In this document: positions 25,299 through 37,157 of the stretch, in pieces | Layout: the number at the start of each line of letters is the position of its first letter | Position numbering within the stretch: the first letter of the stretch is position 1 | Origin: Ligustrum vulgare | Taxonomy: Eukaryota; Streptophyta; Magnoliopsida; Lamiales; Oleaceae | Direction: 5' to 3' | DNA length: 64,000 bases | Assembly (NCBI GenBank): GCA_963555705.1 | Contig: OY743179.1 | Coordinates: 21,832,692 to 21,896,691, forward strand | Program-made: the position numbers and the translations under genes | Notes under the pieces: model-generated | The model's database searches: none | Seen by the model: the letters and a program-made list of their open reading frames with translations, nothing else | Told to the model about the DNA's origin: nothing

Positions 25299-28200
25299 TT
25301 TCTTGTGATAGATCATCCCGTTACAGGATTTTCTGTTCTATGTATTTAACTTGGAATAAATAATTTTGCATACAAAAAGGATTTTGAGAAGATTACATTT
25401 GTAGCGTGCTTTACAATAATCTTCATCAACTGCTTCTTGATTCCACCAAAGCTTCAAACCCTCAAGCTTTCCCCGGTGTTCTCCAATGGCAGCTGTGCAG
25501 GTGTGTGGTCACCTTTTTCAAGACCTAGGTTAAACTTGGATTAGGGTTTCTTTGTAAAGAGGAAACACACACTACACACTTTAGTGTGTGTTTCGCCACT
25601 TTTTCAATTAGGTTAAGAAAAATAGTATTGGGAGACTATTTGTAACCTCTTTATACTCCAAAACCCTACCAGACCTAGTACCATAACCCAGGCCCATTTC
25701 TGCACAACCCAATACAGGTAATAAGCCTGTATAAACCCATTATAGTGAAGCCACCGAGGGAACCTGATCGGACCCAATTAAACTAAGCTCCAATAAATTA
25801 ATTATGACCCGATCAACTCTTGATCAGTCAAAATTAATTTATTAATCACGTTCTATTCCACTAAAAGAACGAGATTGCACTCTTAGTAAAATTGAAATTA
25901 CTGAAACAATTAATCAATAATTATATCCTTTGACTTATCGTTATTACATGTTACCCCCGTCGATCAACTCGAATATTCGGAGCAAGTTAAAATGACCAAA
26001 ATGCCCTTCTCCGAATATTCATAAATTCTCAACTCTCATCTTCTATCTGACAGTTCGATGTGATCCCATCACATCATACAATTCAACAGTCACTGTCGAA
26101 TTACTGAGCTCAGATTCAACTGTCCACTAGAAGAACCAGTGAGATTATGATCATACCTAAAAGTTGACGGATTCCATAATACGAATATATGTTCCTCGTT
26201 AGTTCACTTAATTCCCAAAGTACCGAGATATTGATCAACAATTTGATCTCACCCATTGATACCTCAAAGAACTTCAAGTTAGTAATCGAAGTCCATTATC
26301 CGATTAGGATTAAGGTCCCACGTACGATAATCAAGTGAAATTAAATTTGTATGGTCAATGTCACAAATTAATTTCACGTGGTCCCGTCCAATACATTCCA
26401 AACGTACTCTCAATTTTATTACCAAAGTCAAAGATAGACTTTAATAAATCGAGACGATCTTATCAAAATAAATTGTTCATATTTATTTACTGACCGTGAA
26501 CGTTAATTTTAGATCGAATCACAAATTGAATCTTTCTGTGTTTAACAACTTAAACACTCAATTTGTTATATCAAATCGACCCGTGGACAAACGCAACTTC
26601 ATATTAATACAATCAATTAATATTTTATTTTAAATGTCGTGAATTATACTCTATGGGCATATATAATTCCAACAATCTCCCACTTGCCTTTAGAGTATAC
26701 ATGAAACATCGAATCATCCATCTTGTCAACATCATCATTACACTAATGATTATGTTCTCAACCAAGATAGTAACTCCTTTCGATGTAAGTCCCGGTTGTA
26801 TAACAAACAATCCAAGATTGTGTTATACCCAACCAATTAACCACATTATCTCCTAGTTATATTCCAATTTTGACGACTCTCGAGAGTCCTAGTCAAATCA
26901 GATCTTAATTAGTTTTAATCCATCAGATCACAAACTGAATAGATAAGCAAATATTTACTCGTTTTTCGAAAACGATTCAGTATATACTTTACCTCTATTC
27001 AATGATCAGATCCCGGATCAAACTAATAATCACCAACAATATCTCCAGCATAAGATATGACCTATCTAGTGCAAAGTAAGGCTTCCTATAGCCGGAGCAT
27101 AATGAACCTTCTCTACCTTACCATGAGTCTTAGGAGAATACTCATAAGATAGATAAAGTCCACAAAGTACATTATTCATTTCAATACTTCAATATTGCAA
27201 ATATAGATAGTATCTTATTATTACATGAAACTTGAGACTATTCTATTTCATTTTTCTCCCACTCCAAAAAGTACGGATGTCTAGAAAAAAATAGACAGTC
27301 ATCTACAAGTCCTTCATATCTAATTGCTGGTACCAACTACTATTTAATGAAAATACTCTCACATAAGTAGAGTGTCATTCAAATAAATAGTCGCGAAAAC
27401 TGTCTCATCTTTCTGTATACACGAGTATACTTAAGATATATCAAGATTTTGATCAAGAACATGTATTACAATGGTTCTATCAAATTCTATATTCCATATC
27501 TTGAACAATTACCCAAATCCAAAGTTGGAAACTTGTAAGTCATGAATTTTACTTTCATGGTATTTAATATGAACTCATCAGATTACACTTTGTAAATGAT
27601 TTCCTCAAGATGCATTCAAGAAACAACATCTTGACATCCATTTTTTGTACCTCATTTTCACAATGAACGACAATGGATAAAAGATCCAGGTAAACTTTTG
27701 CATGGCTATTGGCGAGAAGGGTTTCACAAACCCACAGTCATAAGCCTTGCGCTAAAGGCTTCAACCTTTCAATTTACCCCTCTTTTATCATCTAAAAAAT
27801 CATCACACCCTATAGGTTTGACCCCATTGGGTGCGTCTACAAATATCCAAACTTGTTGGATTACTAGGAATCTAATTCCGAGTTCACATTCACCTTCCAT
27901 GATTTCAAGTCTATAACTTCTATCACTTCCCTAAATGAGGAGTTCTTCTCTTATTTCAGTAGAGACTGTCTAAAAAAAACTCTCCGTAGAATAAGCGTCA
28001 AGAAGGTGGTCTTACAACCCTCCCACTCTAGTTAGTCGCTGGAAGTGTATTTCCATTTTGTCCAAACAGAGTCCCTTCCTCTCCTCCCACTACTTGGTAT
28101 ATCCCTAATTGGGATCAACCTCTTCACTACCTCTTTATGAACATAAAGAAGAGGCAGAACAGTGAGAACAACTTCAACTACAACCTTTGGTTTTTCCCTG

Positions 28201-29199
28201 TCCATTGGGTTCACCAGGCAAAAATAGTGGTTGAACCACTTGCCTATTTCTCCCACTAGGATCAGCAACCATCGGTTCCGTAGGAAGTCCCAAATCATCA
28301 AGATTAATTCTATGCGGAAATCTGGAATCAAGTTGTTTGAACCACGTTCTAACATCTTATCCAATAGAATTTTACTTGTGGATTTGTATTCTTCTAAATG
28401 CCTTATCCTCTAAGAAAGTCACATATGTACTCAACAAATACTTTCTGGACCAGAGGATTATAGAAGAAATAATTTCTAGTTTCATTGTATACCTTATATA
28501 TAATCAAACCTTCATTGTTGCCACCATCTCGTCAATCCTTCCTTTCAGCTTGTGTGCCAAAAGTCCCCAAATCTGAATGTGGTATAGACTGGGCTTGCAC
28601 CCATGCCACAACTCTAGGGGTATTTCAGGAAACGAATCAATGGTACTATGCTATGAAGGAACCTGACTATCTCCGGTGTACATTCCCAAATGAAACTAGT
28701 AATGAGGATAACTCATCATTGATTTGGTATTACCTTGTTCTCCTTTTCGATAAATGGTTCCTAAACTCATATGAGAGATACACAAACCTCGATCAAATAG
28801 AAGTATCTCGATTCTCTTAATTACTTCTCAACTTCTGTCCAAAATTCTAGAATTTCTTCAACATGTTGGATCAATGAGATATTAAGGATAGAATCGAAAT
28901 CTAGAGTGATCATCAATAACAGTAATGAATTACTCGTACTCTCTCGTATCTTGAGCACAAAAGAATCCATTCATATCGAAGTGTATTAATCCTCAAACTC
29001 TTAAGTCCATATAATGTATAAGGACTCTTGGTTATATAATCCTCTAAACAAGATTCAGAAAAACAGTATAGATTCCACCTCAGATCCTTTTGAGGTCCAT
29101 CACTTACTAGTATTAAAATCGAGTTTTGGATAAGTGTAACCAAGCCTAAGATCTTAATCATTTTACCCTCTAAATAAAATTCAAAAGCCCACATAGATT
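25262..29199 (-). mobile_element. Ty1/copia retrotransposon, truncated copy in unit 4
   Basis: Complete 3' LTR 25262-26674, polypurine tract 26675-26688, and the 3' part of the interior to 29199, ending inside the GAG-pre-integrase remnant. The gag side, primer site and 5' LTR are deleted, so this copy cannot be mobilised. Confidence 0.9.
27698..29199 (-). pseudogene. Decayed copia pol, unit 4 (truncated)
   Basis: Same landmarks as unit 2, shifted by 20,414 bases: reverse-transcriptase start at 27698-27864, linker LELWHG at 28551-28628. It is cut in MWAFEFYLEGKM, where the upstream residues MEVES of the other copies are replaced by gene exon 10 sequence. Confidence 0.78.
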
Positions 29200-30503
<1,304 letters not shown>

Positions 30504-30580
30504 ATTCGATTTGTTTTTTTTTTTTTGGATAGATTTGTATATGAATATGGATGTTTGTTTGTATAGATTTGAATATGCAT

Positions 30581-31020
30581 ATGGATATTGAAATTGAAAT
30601 TGAAGCTACCGGTGAAACTCCTTCAACAACAATTTTAGAAAAAAATGCTACATCTCTTCCTCCACTTCCATAATCATGTTTAGGAAAAATAGGAAATCTT
30701 CAGATGTATGGGAACACTTCACTATTATAGGAGATCCAAAAGATAAAGATGTTAGGTGTACATGTAACTATTGTGGGTAGGATTATGCTTGTGGGGCTAA
30801 AAAGTGTGGGACCAGTACCTTAAGGAATCATTTGGTTCTTCATTGTAAGAAGTATCCTAGAAGAATAGAAGACAAAAGGCAAAAAAGTCCAACTGAGGGT
30901 GGTGTGAACATTGTTATAGTTATGGGCTTTAATAAAGAAGAATGTAGACATGCATGTGCTAAAATGATAATAATTGATGAGCTACCTTTTAGCTTTGTTG
31001 AAGGCCAGGGATTTATTTAA
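30581..31020 (+). pseudogene. hAT transposase N-terminal fragment with BED zinc finger
   Basis: From the ATG at 30581 the frame reads MDIEIEIEATGETP and stops at 30671. In another frame the sequence continues as KSSDVWEHFTI, then CTCNYCG, a TAG stop, DYACGAKKCGTSTLRNHL and VLHCKKY. The C-x2-C ... H-x4-C pattern and surrounding residues are those of a BED-type zinc finger of plant hAT transposases (DAYSLEEPER/RICESLEEPER type). A 62-codon open piece (30832-31020) holds the end of the finger. Beyond 31020 no hAT catalytic or dimerisation domain could be followed. The fragment begins at or near the point where gene copy 1 breaks (30503), suggesting insertion or recombination there. Confidence 0.75.
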
Positions 31021-31421
31021 GTTTGTCTTCCCTCCGTCCATTGTTAACATCAACTGTAATATCCTCACTATGCAGTCGTTTATGATTGTGCTGGTATGGA
31101 ATTTATTTGTCAAAACCAATATCACTCGTTACTGATGTGCTCCTATATGGAAAAAAACACTTGGAAAAATTGTTGTCATTAGTAACTACTTCATATCTGA
31201 GTTTACAAAGTTAGACTGCAACAGGAACCTTCATATCTTTAAACTGGTATGGCTGCCCTGGTTCCATATTGACAGGTGTCTCAACCACCCCGTGCTCAAG
31301 AACCAATATGTATCTCAAGATTTTTATCATAGGGGAATTTCGGATGCTCGTCACATGTTTGCAGTGGATTAGGTTCATAGGAATAAGACTGCAACAAGAA
31401 CCTTAATTTATTTTTTGAATA

Positions 31422-31547
31422 ATGCTATTTGAATACCCAAGTTTACCACCTTATGTGCCACCTCCTTCACATGGGATGTGTAGCGGCCCCACACCCCATG
31501 TGAGAGGGGTGGCATACAGGGTGGTATCCTGTGTGTTTAAATAGCAT
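31422..31547. mobile_element. 126-bp foldback MITE
   Basis: The left half starts ATGCTATTTGAATACCCAAG and the right half, reverse-complemented, starts ATGCTATTTAAACACACAGG. The two arms pair over roughly 53 bases each (shared blocks TACCACC, ATG(T/C)GCCACC, CTCACATGGG), leaving a short loop around TAGCGGCCCCAC. No clear target-site duplication was found, so the family is unassigned. Confidence 0.8.
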
Positions 31548-33660
31548 GATCCTTATTTTTTTCTGATTCATTGGCATAGACTAATGCTATTATTCATGTA
31601 CCACAAGTTAATTAAAATCTGGAATTTCGGGCATCAAAACCTTTGAACGATTGGACTGTCAATTGAAGAGCATATTTCTTTACTTTGTTAGCAATTTCTT
31701 ATGTTATTCTCATTAGTATCATCGACTGATGAACATTGCAGTTTGTTAAGAACGTTTTCATTGAAATCTGATTTTAGCAATGTGGATTGGCTTATCATGT
31801 TGAGTGTTTGTACACTCTAATTCAATGGTAACCAATAGATAGCAATGATACAAAATTATAAAGTTGCTTGTCCTAAAACCCAAGCCCCATGCCTATAGAT
31901 ATACTTACTCTTCAAAGTCTCAACGACAATACTGTTATGCGAGAACCTCATACACAAACCAGAGAATAAAACTTGTGCACGAATAGGAAAAAATTAGTCC
32001 CATAGAGGTGCTTGTGTTACATTATTTAGCCCTCTTGTTGGAAATGTCATTGATCAAAACACATCTTGGTTCATGTGAATCTATAAATGGTTCCTAGCAC
32101 CATTCAATAAAAGTAATACCGCACGAAGAATTTGAAACGAAAAAGACCAAAGCTTAAATTAGGAAAAAAAAAAAATCAATTTCCATATACAATAAATGAT
32201 ATTTAACATTCCAAACGAAGTTTTTTTTGATAATCCAAATAACGTTATTTCTAATACACGGAGAGTAGTGGATCATTACAGAGCTGAAATTTCTACTGAA
32301 TGAAACATAATAGTTTAAAGTAAAAATGACAAGAATCAAACATATATATATATATATCATTTGTCAGATACTACTATCATTCTTGATTTCGGTGGTCATT
32401 GTCAAGGTTAAACCCGAGAATGAAATCGACCATGATGTCAACTCCTCAGTGTCGAGATGGTGCAGAAGGTCCCACAACTTCAGTGAGGGCAATAGCAGTT
32501 TCAAGGGTTTATCAGCAGTAGGTTCATTTGGGAAAATGAGCACTGGATCGGGCAGAATTGCTACTGAAAATGAATTTCTTGATAAGCCATAGCCTTGATA
32601 CATTCCTCATTTTGGTATCACGAAATTGTAGAATTGGGAAATTAGCAAATGCAAGTAGATTGTCTATTGGGATTGATTTTATTACTTCAACGTGGAGTAG
32701 TTTAGGGTCTTTCAATAAGAATATGCGACTTTGATAATTACGGATTTGTTGAAGATGACATTCATAGATACAATTACAACAAAAAAGTAACTGACGATAT
32801 AATTAATTTTTAAATTTTCCTATATTATTTCCAATAATCAAGGATGATATCTCATTTTATCTTCATTTCTATTTAATCCTTTTTTAAGTGCATCGAAGAT
32901 GATATTTACACAATATTTTTAGATGTGGATGTCATTCTTAAGTATCAAGATTTTTAGATGATATTATTCTTATTATGGGTATAAATGATGAGTATCAGTC
33001 TAATTGCCCCAATTAAATGTATGGATTATTTATGTATGGTTTGGTCATGGCCAGTTCTAGGCCGAGGCGAGTGAAGCCCTTCCTCATGCCTGAATTAATA
33101 TGGAGCCTCACATTTTGAAATTTGTATAAAATGGAGGGTTTTTTTTTTTCCATAAGAGCAAATTACTTCTCACAACCCTTTAAAATTTAATATTCAACTT
33201 ATACAACTCAAGAATTTTTTTACCACAAATACTAAAATATACAGTATAAATGATTAACTTCATATTGATTAACTCATGAATTATTTTAGGATAAACCGTA
33301 AATCAAGGAATCCAAACCCCTAATTAAATTTAAGACTCTAGTGGCTCCATTCAAAAACCACACCCCCATAATCATAGCACCTCCACTCCACTCCCCTACT
33401 CAAAACTCATATTGCCATTCTTAATTCTTAATCATAACCTAAATTTCATAGATTATCGACTTCATTATCTAGCAATACATTTAAACTTACAGCCCATCGT
33501 GATTTATGTATCAAATTGTTGTTCCTGAAAATAATATATTTCCATCTGTCCCTTGATTTCTTCACGATCTCGTGAAGCGTTCATCTTCATCTTATTGCAT
33601 TTCTCGTACATTATATTTATTTTTGATTTCCATACCAATCTGCTTCTTGATTTTACCTCA
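31548..33660. other. Intergenic DNA without a recognisable gene
   Basis: AT-rich sequence with a short (AT)n run at about 32341-32357. An 88-codon plus-strand frame (32326-32592) and overlapping minus-strand frames (32364-32603, 32524-32715) show no domain I recognise. They could be decayed parts of the NB-LRR remnant just downstream, but this is not supported by a motif. Confidence 0.5.
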
Positions 33661-33664
33661 ATTT

Positions 33665-34188
33665 GTAATAATCAATTGCTTGAGACAGGAAAATGTGCAA
33701 AGTGGAAGAGGTGCTACTGCTTCCCACTCGAAGAGACCAATAAGATTTGGCAAGTTATCCAGTTTCAAAATTCCAAGGCTTTGGAATTGAATCCCAGTAA
33801 ACTATTGTTCTTCATCCGCAGACGAAGAACAAATCATCTTTCATTTACAAATGCTCTTTGGCAGATTACACAGATGTAATACCTTTAACCTTAACAGTAT
33901 AATATTACCTCCTTCATTATTTTCATCTTCTATTATCTCCTCAATTTGTACACAGATCCAAACACGCAATTTTTGGAGGCCATGGAAATTATGCACCAAA
34001 CTCTGAGGGAAAGGCTTCTTGATTTCATGACAGCTTTGGATATCCAAATTTTTTAGACTGGAAAATGTGCTGAGTGGAAGAGATGCAACTACTTCCCATT
34101 TGAAGAAACTACTAAAATTTAGCAAGTCTTCTAGTTGCAACGTTTCAAGGCTTTGAAATGGGACCCCAGTACATTGTAATGACTCCAT
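33665..34188 (-). pseudogene. NB-LRR disease-resistance gene fragment (LRR region only)
   Basis: The minus-strand frame 34188-33841 reads like the C-terminal leucine-rich repeats of plant CC-NB-LRR proteins of the At4g27220 type: FQSLETLQLEDL, then STFSSLKNLDIQSCHEIKK, QSLVHNFHGLQKLRVWICVQ and IEEIIEDENNEGGN. A second repeat-like segment follows at 33800-33665 (FQSLGILKLDNLPNLIGLF, LCTFSCLKQLIITN) after stop codons. No NB-ARC or coiled-coil region is visible upstream, where a hAT element now sits. It is a relic of a resistance gene that would have detected pathogens in the cytoplasm. Confidence 0.72.
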
Positions 34189-34254
34189 TCAATGGAAATT
34201 AGTTTCTGTTTCAATCCAAGTTCACAAGAGTTCAAGTTTTACAATGATATTATG

Positions 34255-35007
34255 CAGTGGCGGACGTATACTTTTTGTAATACTGAGGCAAAAATGGAGT
34301 TGTGTTTTTGCCGACGGCTTGTATGGGGGTTCGGGGGCAGCGTCCTCGAATTTTTTGTTTTTTATAGGAAGAAGACTAAAAAATGAAAAAGTACTTGAAA
34401 TTTTATTACAATTATTCTCTACGTGTTTTTTTACTTTGATAATGTTCCATAATCACATATTTGTCAATATTAAGTACATCATTCTCCATATTTGGTACAT
34501 CAAATTCAAAGGTTTCACTCCTAACATCCTCAACATTATCTCCGACGTTAAAACACATCTTCAATTTCAACACCAGTTTCTTCACCAAGTTCCCCAACCC
34601 TTTCATCTCAACTTCATTTTCATTACTTTTCTCATCAAAAGAAAACTTGGATTTATACTTAAAATATTTTTTCATAACTGATACAAACAAACAAATAAAT
34701 AATTGTAAACACATATTACTCATAAAATCTTAAATTCTCAAACAAACAAAAATTCAAATAAAACAATAATTTCTCAAATCTCAAGTTCTCAATACTCCAA
34801 ACTCCAAAATCTCAATCTCAATTCACAAAAATCTAAATCTCCACTCCTAATAGACAGAGAGCAAATAAATTAACAATAATCCAATATAATTTTAAGGAAT
34901 CAGGTAATGACTATATTTAAGAATCAACTGAAAATTTCTTTTTTAAAAAATGTCTGATTTTTATTGGGGCACGTGCCCCAGTGGGCACCTATGTGGGTCC
35001 GCCCCTG
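34255..35007 (-). mobile_element. Non-autonomous hAT element (753 bp) with perfect 8-bp target duplication
   Basis: The left end is CAGTGGCGGACG and the right end, reverse-complemented, is CAGGGGCGGACC: 11-base terminal inverted repeats with one mismatch. They are flanked on both sides by ATATTATG (34247-34254 and 35008-35015), the 8-bp duplication typical of hAT elements. A 103-codon minus-strand frame (34723-34412) contains MKKYFKYKSKFSFDEKSNEN, which resembles the start of TTF-finger hAT transposases. The rest of a transposase is absent, so it is probably an internally deleted derivative needing trans-mobilisation. Confidence 0.88.
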
Positions 35008-35015
35008 ATATTATG

Positions 35016-35868
35016 TGTTATTGTGGAATTAGAGCCATTATTTGGGTACAATATGAATACCATTTGTTGTTGTCCTTAAGCCTTCTTGTGGTTCTCTTGT
35101 ACGTGGTAACTATTAGCACGTTAGTTGCATCAATTCCTACACATAACCATAATAGAGTTAAACAAATTCAAATTTCATGGTCATTCATGTTACAATATGA
35201 ATACCATCTGTTGTATATTTATCACACAATTATTTATAAAATATATGCATAAAATGACAAACAATCATGCTTCCATTCGTAAAAAAATAATCAAAACCAC
35301 TTATGTATGTATATATAAAAGATAGTAATATCACAAACAAGACCAATAAAACAATGATGCTAATTGTTTTATGAGATCGAGGCAAATTAAGATTTATGGT
35401 AATTTTGATTAAACATATACCAGACAATCATATGAAACACTGAAATGCAATAAAAAAATTCACAATATGTCCAAAAGGTAGTTATATTGAAGATAAAGAC
35501 TCCTGTCAATGAAGTTCTTGTTACACACACTAATATGCAAGAGTACACATATTACAGGCACTATACACCTAGTAACATAGTCAAAAATGTTAATTTTACA
35601 ATTAAATTTAAATCTCAATTCAAACTCGAACAAATATGGACATTGCTATTTGTTAAAGAACATTGAGTTGTTAATGTATTTTACAAAGTGAACACATATA
35701 GCCCCTGTTTGCCCTAGGAGTTATTGAACAACATTATCTCAAAACTCATTTTCAACCACACATTTTTATGGGACCCATCACTTTCACACTTTTCAACCTC
35801 TTTTCAAACACACATTCTCTCAAAAATTCAAATTTTCTCCAAAATCTCCTACACCAAATGAGCTTATA

Positions 35869-35869
<1 letters not shown>
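35016..35869. other. Intergenic AT-rich DNA, nothing recognised
   Basis: Reading frames up to 100 codons exist (for example 34950-35252, which begins inside the hAT end), but none shows a domain or a codon pattern suggesting a gene. Confidence 0.55.

Positions 35870-35932
<63 letters not shown>
35870..35932. repeat. (TA)n microsatellite, about 31 repeats
   Basis: An uninterrupted alternating TA run. It accounts for the Tyr-Ile repeat reading frame on the minus strand, which is not a gene. The length probably varies between individuals. Confidence 0.95.
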
Positions 35933-35934
<2 letters not shown>

Positions 35935-36465
35935 CCTTACATTCAGATGTTTAATCTCCACATATTAAAATCAACAAATTGAATGAAGTCATATATCCGA
36001 TTAAGGATTGTGATATAACCTTCTACTAAATAATGCTGATGTAGAGACAAAAAAAAATAATCCCAAATGACACGTATCCTGACTGAATAATTTTTTAGAT
36101 TATGTATTTTGAACCTTTGTGAATAAATTGATGAACATGTTAGATCCCCAGAGTTTCAAATGCCTCATTATTTAATTTTTTCAATATGCCAGTATAGTGG
36201 AATGTAATTAATGCTGGGAATGACTCGTTCGTTTTGAATTTCTTGAATTTCCGTTATAAATGTGGTGGGGGAGTAATTAGGGGATATAGTATTTAGGATA
36301 TTATTATTGATCATATATAGTGTTGATAGGTAGTCAAATTTTAGTGACATAGTGGCAACGACAACCAACGAGTTCGATCCAGACTGGTCGTAATGACCCG
36401 TACTGGTGTCCGGCCAGATAATGCCAGGTCGGATATAGATACAAACGAATTATCCAACTTAATTC

Positions 36466-36605
36466 CGATGTGGTCCAGTGAGGTCGGTTACTTACGATAA
36501 TTTCGATGTGGTCCAGTGAGGTCGGTTACTTACGATGATTCCGATATGGCCCAGTGAGGTCGGTTACTTACGATGATTCCGATATGGCCCAGTAAGGTTT
36601 GTTAC
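36466..36605. repeat. 38-bp tandem repeats in the gypsy 5' LTR, 4 units
   Basis: The unit is CGATGTGGTCCAGTGAGGTC followed by GGTTACTTACGATGATTC, with GATATGGCCCAG variants in the last two units. It lies upstream of the TATA box, so it could be a U3 enhancer-type repeat. The 3' LTR has five units at about 46263-46440. Confidence 0.9.
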
Positions 36606-36787
36606 TGCTCAATCAGAACAAGACCAACTACCTTCTTACACGCTAGTTAAGACGGTTATTGAGGCATAAAGGTAGTTAGGTTAAGTAAAAGTCAACTACT
36701 TTGTACTATGTAAGAACTCAAATAGTTCAGTTATGTACTTATGTCAGATAGTCAGGTATTGTAATAAGCCAGCTCACCCCATTCTCC

Positions 36788-36796
36788 CTATAAATA
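36788..36796 (+). promoter_or_regulatory. TATA box of the gypsy 5' LTR
   Basis: CTATAAATA within CCCTATAAATATAGG, about 270 bases before the LTR end and the only strong TATA in the LTR. It is conserved in the 3' LTR at about 46623-46631. Confidence 0.6.
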
Positions 36797-37063
36797 TAGG
36801 AGATGGTAGCTCACAAAGAGGACACACAACTTTGGCTATTCAAAGCCAATACTATATTTATACAAGAAATCATACGTGGAGTCCAGGTCATTCACACGAT
36901 CTGGGATCCACCTCTTACAAACCATCTTTATTACCTATGTGGAGTCCAGGTCATCCATTACGACCTGAGGTCCACCTCTTTCACATATAATTTTCGATTA
37001 CGTAACTAACATCCACTAATTTCTTGCTGACTTGGAATATTTCATATTTCAACCGTCAACAAT

Positions 37064-37080
37064 TGGCGCTAGAAGGAGGG
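37064..37080 (+). other. Gypsy primer binding site
   Basis: TGGCGCTAGAAGGAGGG begins two bases after the LTR end, as expected for a tRNA-complementary primer site. Many plant gypsy elements start TGGCGCC here; the tRNA was not identified. Confidence 0.7.
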
Positions 37081-37157
37081 CCCCCTTTGTGATAGAATAG
37101 CAGTCCACTACACCAGCTCATTCAACTACTGTGCAACCTCTCTCTTTAGATAATAAC

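Larger units (their letters stand above)
23491..29199. repeat. Tandem array unit 4 (partial, right end of array)
   Basis: It holds the minisatellite, FHA exons 1-3, complete LTR and 2,525 bp of element interior, then breaks at CCACATAGATT. The next bases, AAAAATGAAG, belong to gene exon 10 (equivalent to 61696 in copy 2). ATT is shared at the join, so this is a deletion with 3-base microhomology. It removed the rest of the element, its 5' LTR and gene exons 4-9. Confidence 0.92.
36321..37061 (+). mobile_element. Gypsy 5' LTR (741 bp)
   Basis: TGTTGAT...ATCAACA-type ends (TGTTGATAGG, CCGTCAACA). It contains four 38-bp tandem repeats (about 36466-36605) and a TATA box, CTATAAATA at 36788-36796. 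Small frames inside it (such as 36733-36990) recur in the other LTR and are not genes. Confidence 0.92.

Noticed and set aside
32326..32592. 88-codon frame ending in a Ser/Gly-rich stretch
   Set aside because: No family recognised, starts in an AT microsatellite, and overlaps two opposite-strand frames of similar length.
35752..35961. 69-codon frame with a long Tyr-Ile repeat
   Set aside because: It is a translation of the (TA)n microsatellite.
36733..37009. 85- and 68-codon frames repeated at 46568-46844
   Set aside because: They lie inside the two LTRs of the gypsy element; the duplication is the LTR pair itself.
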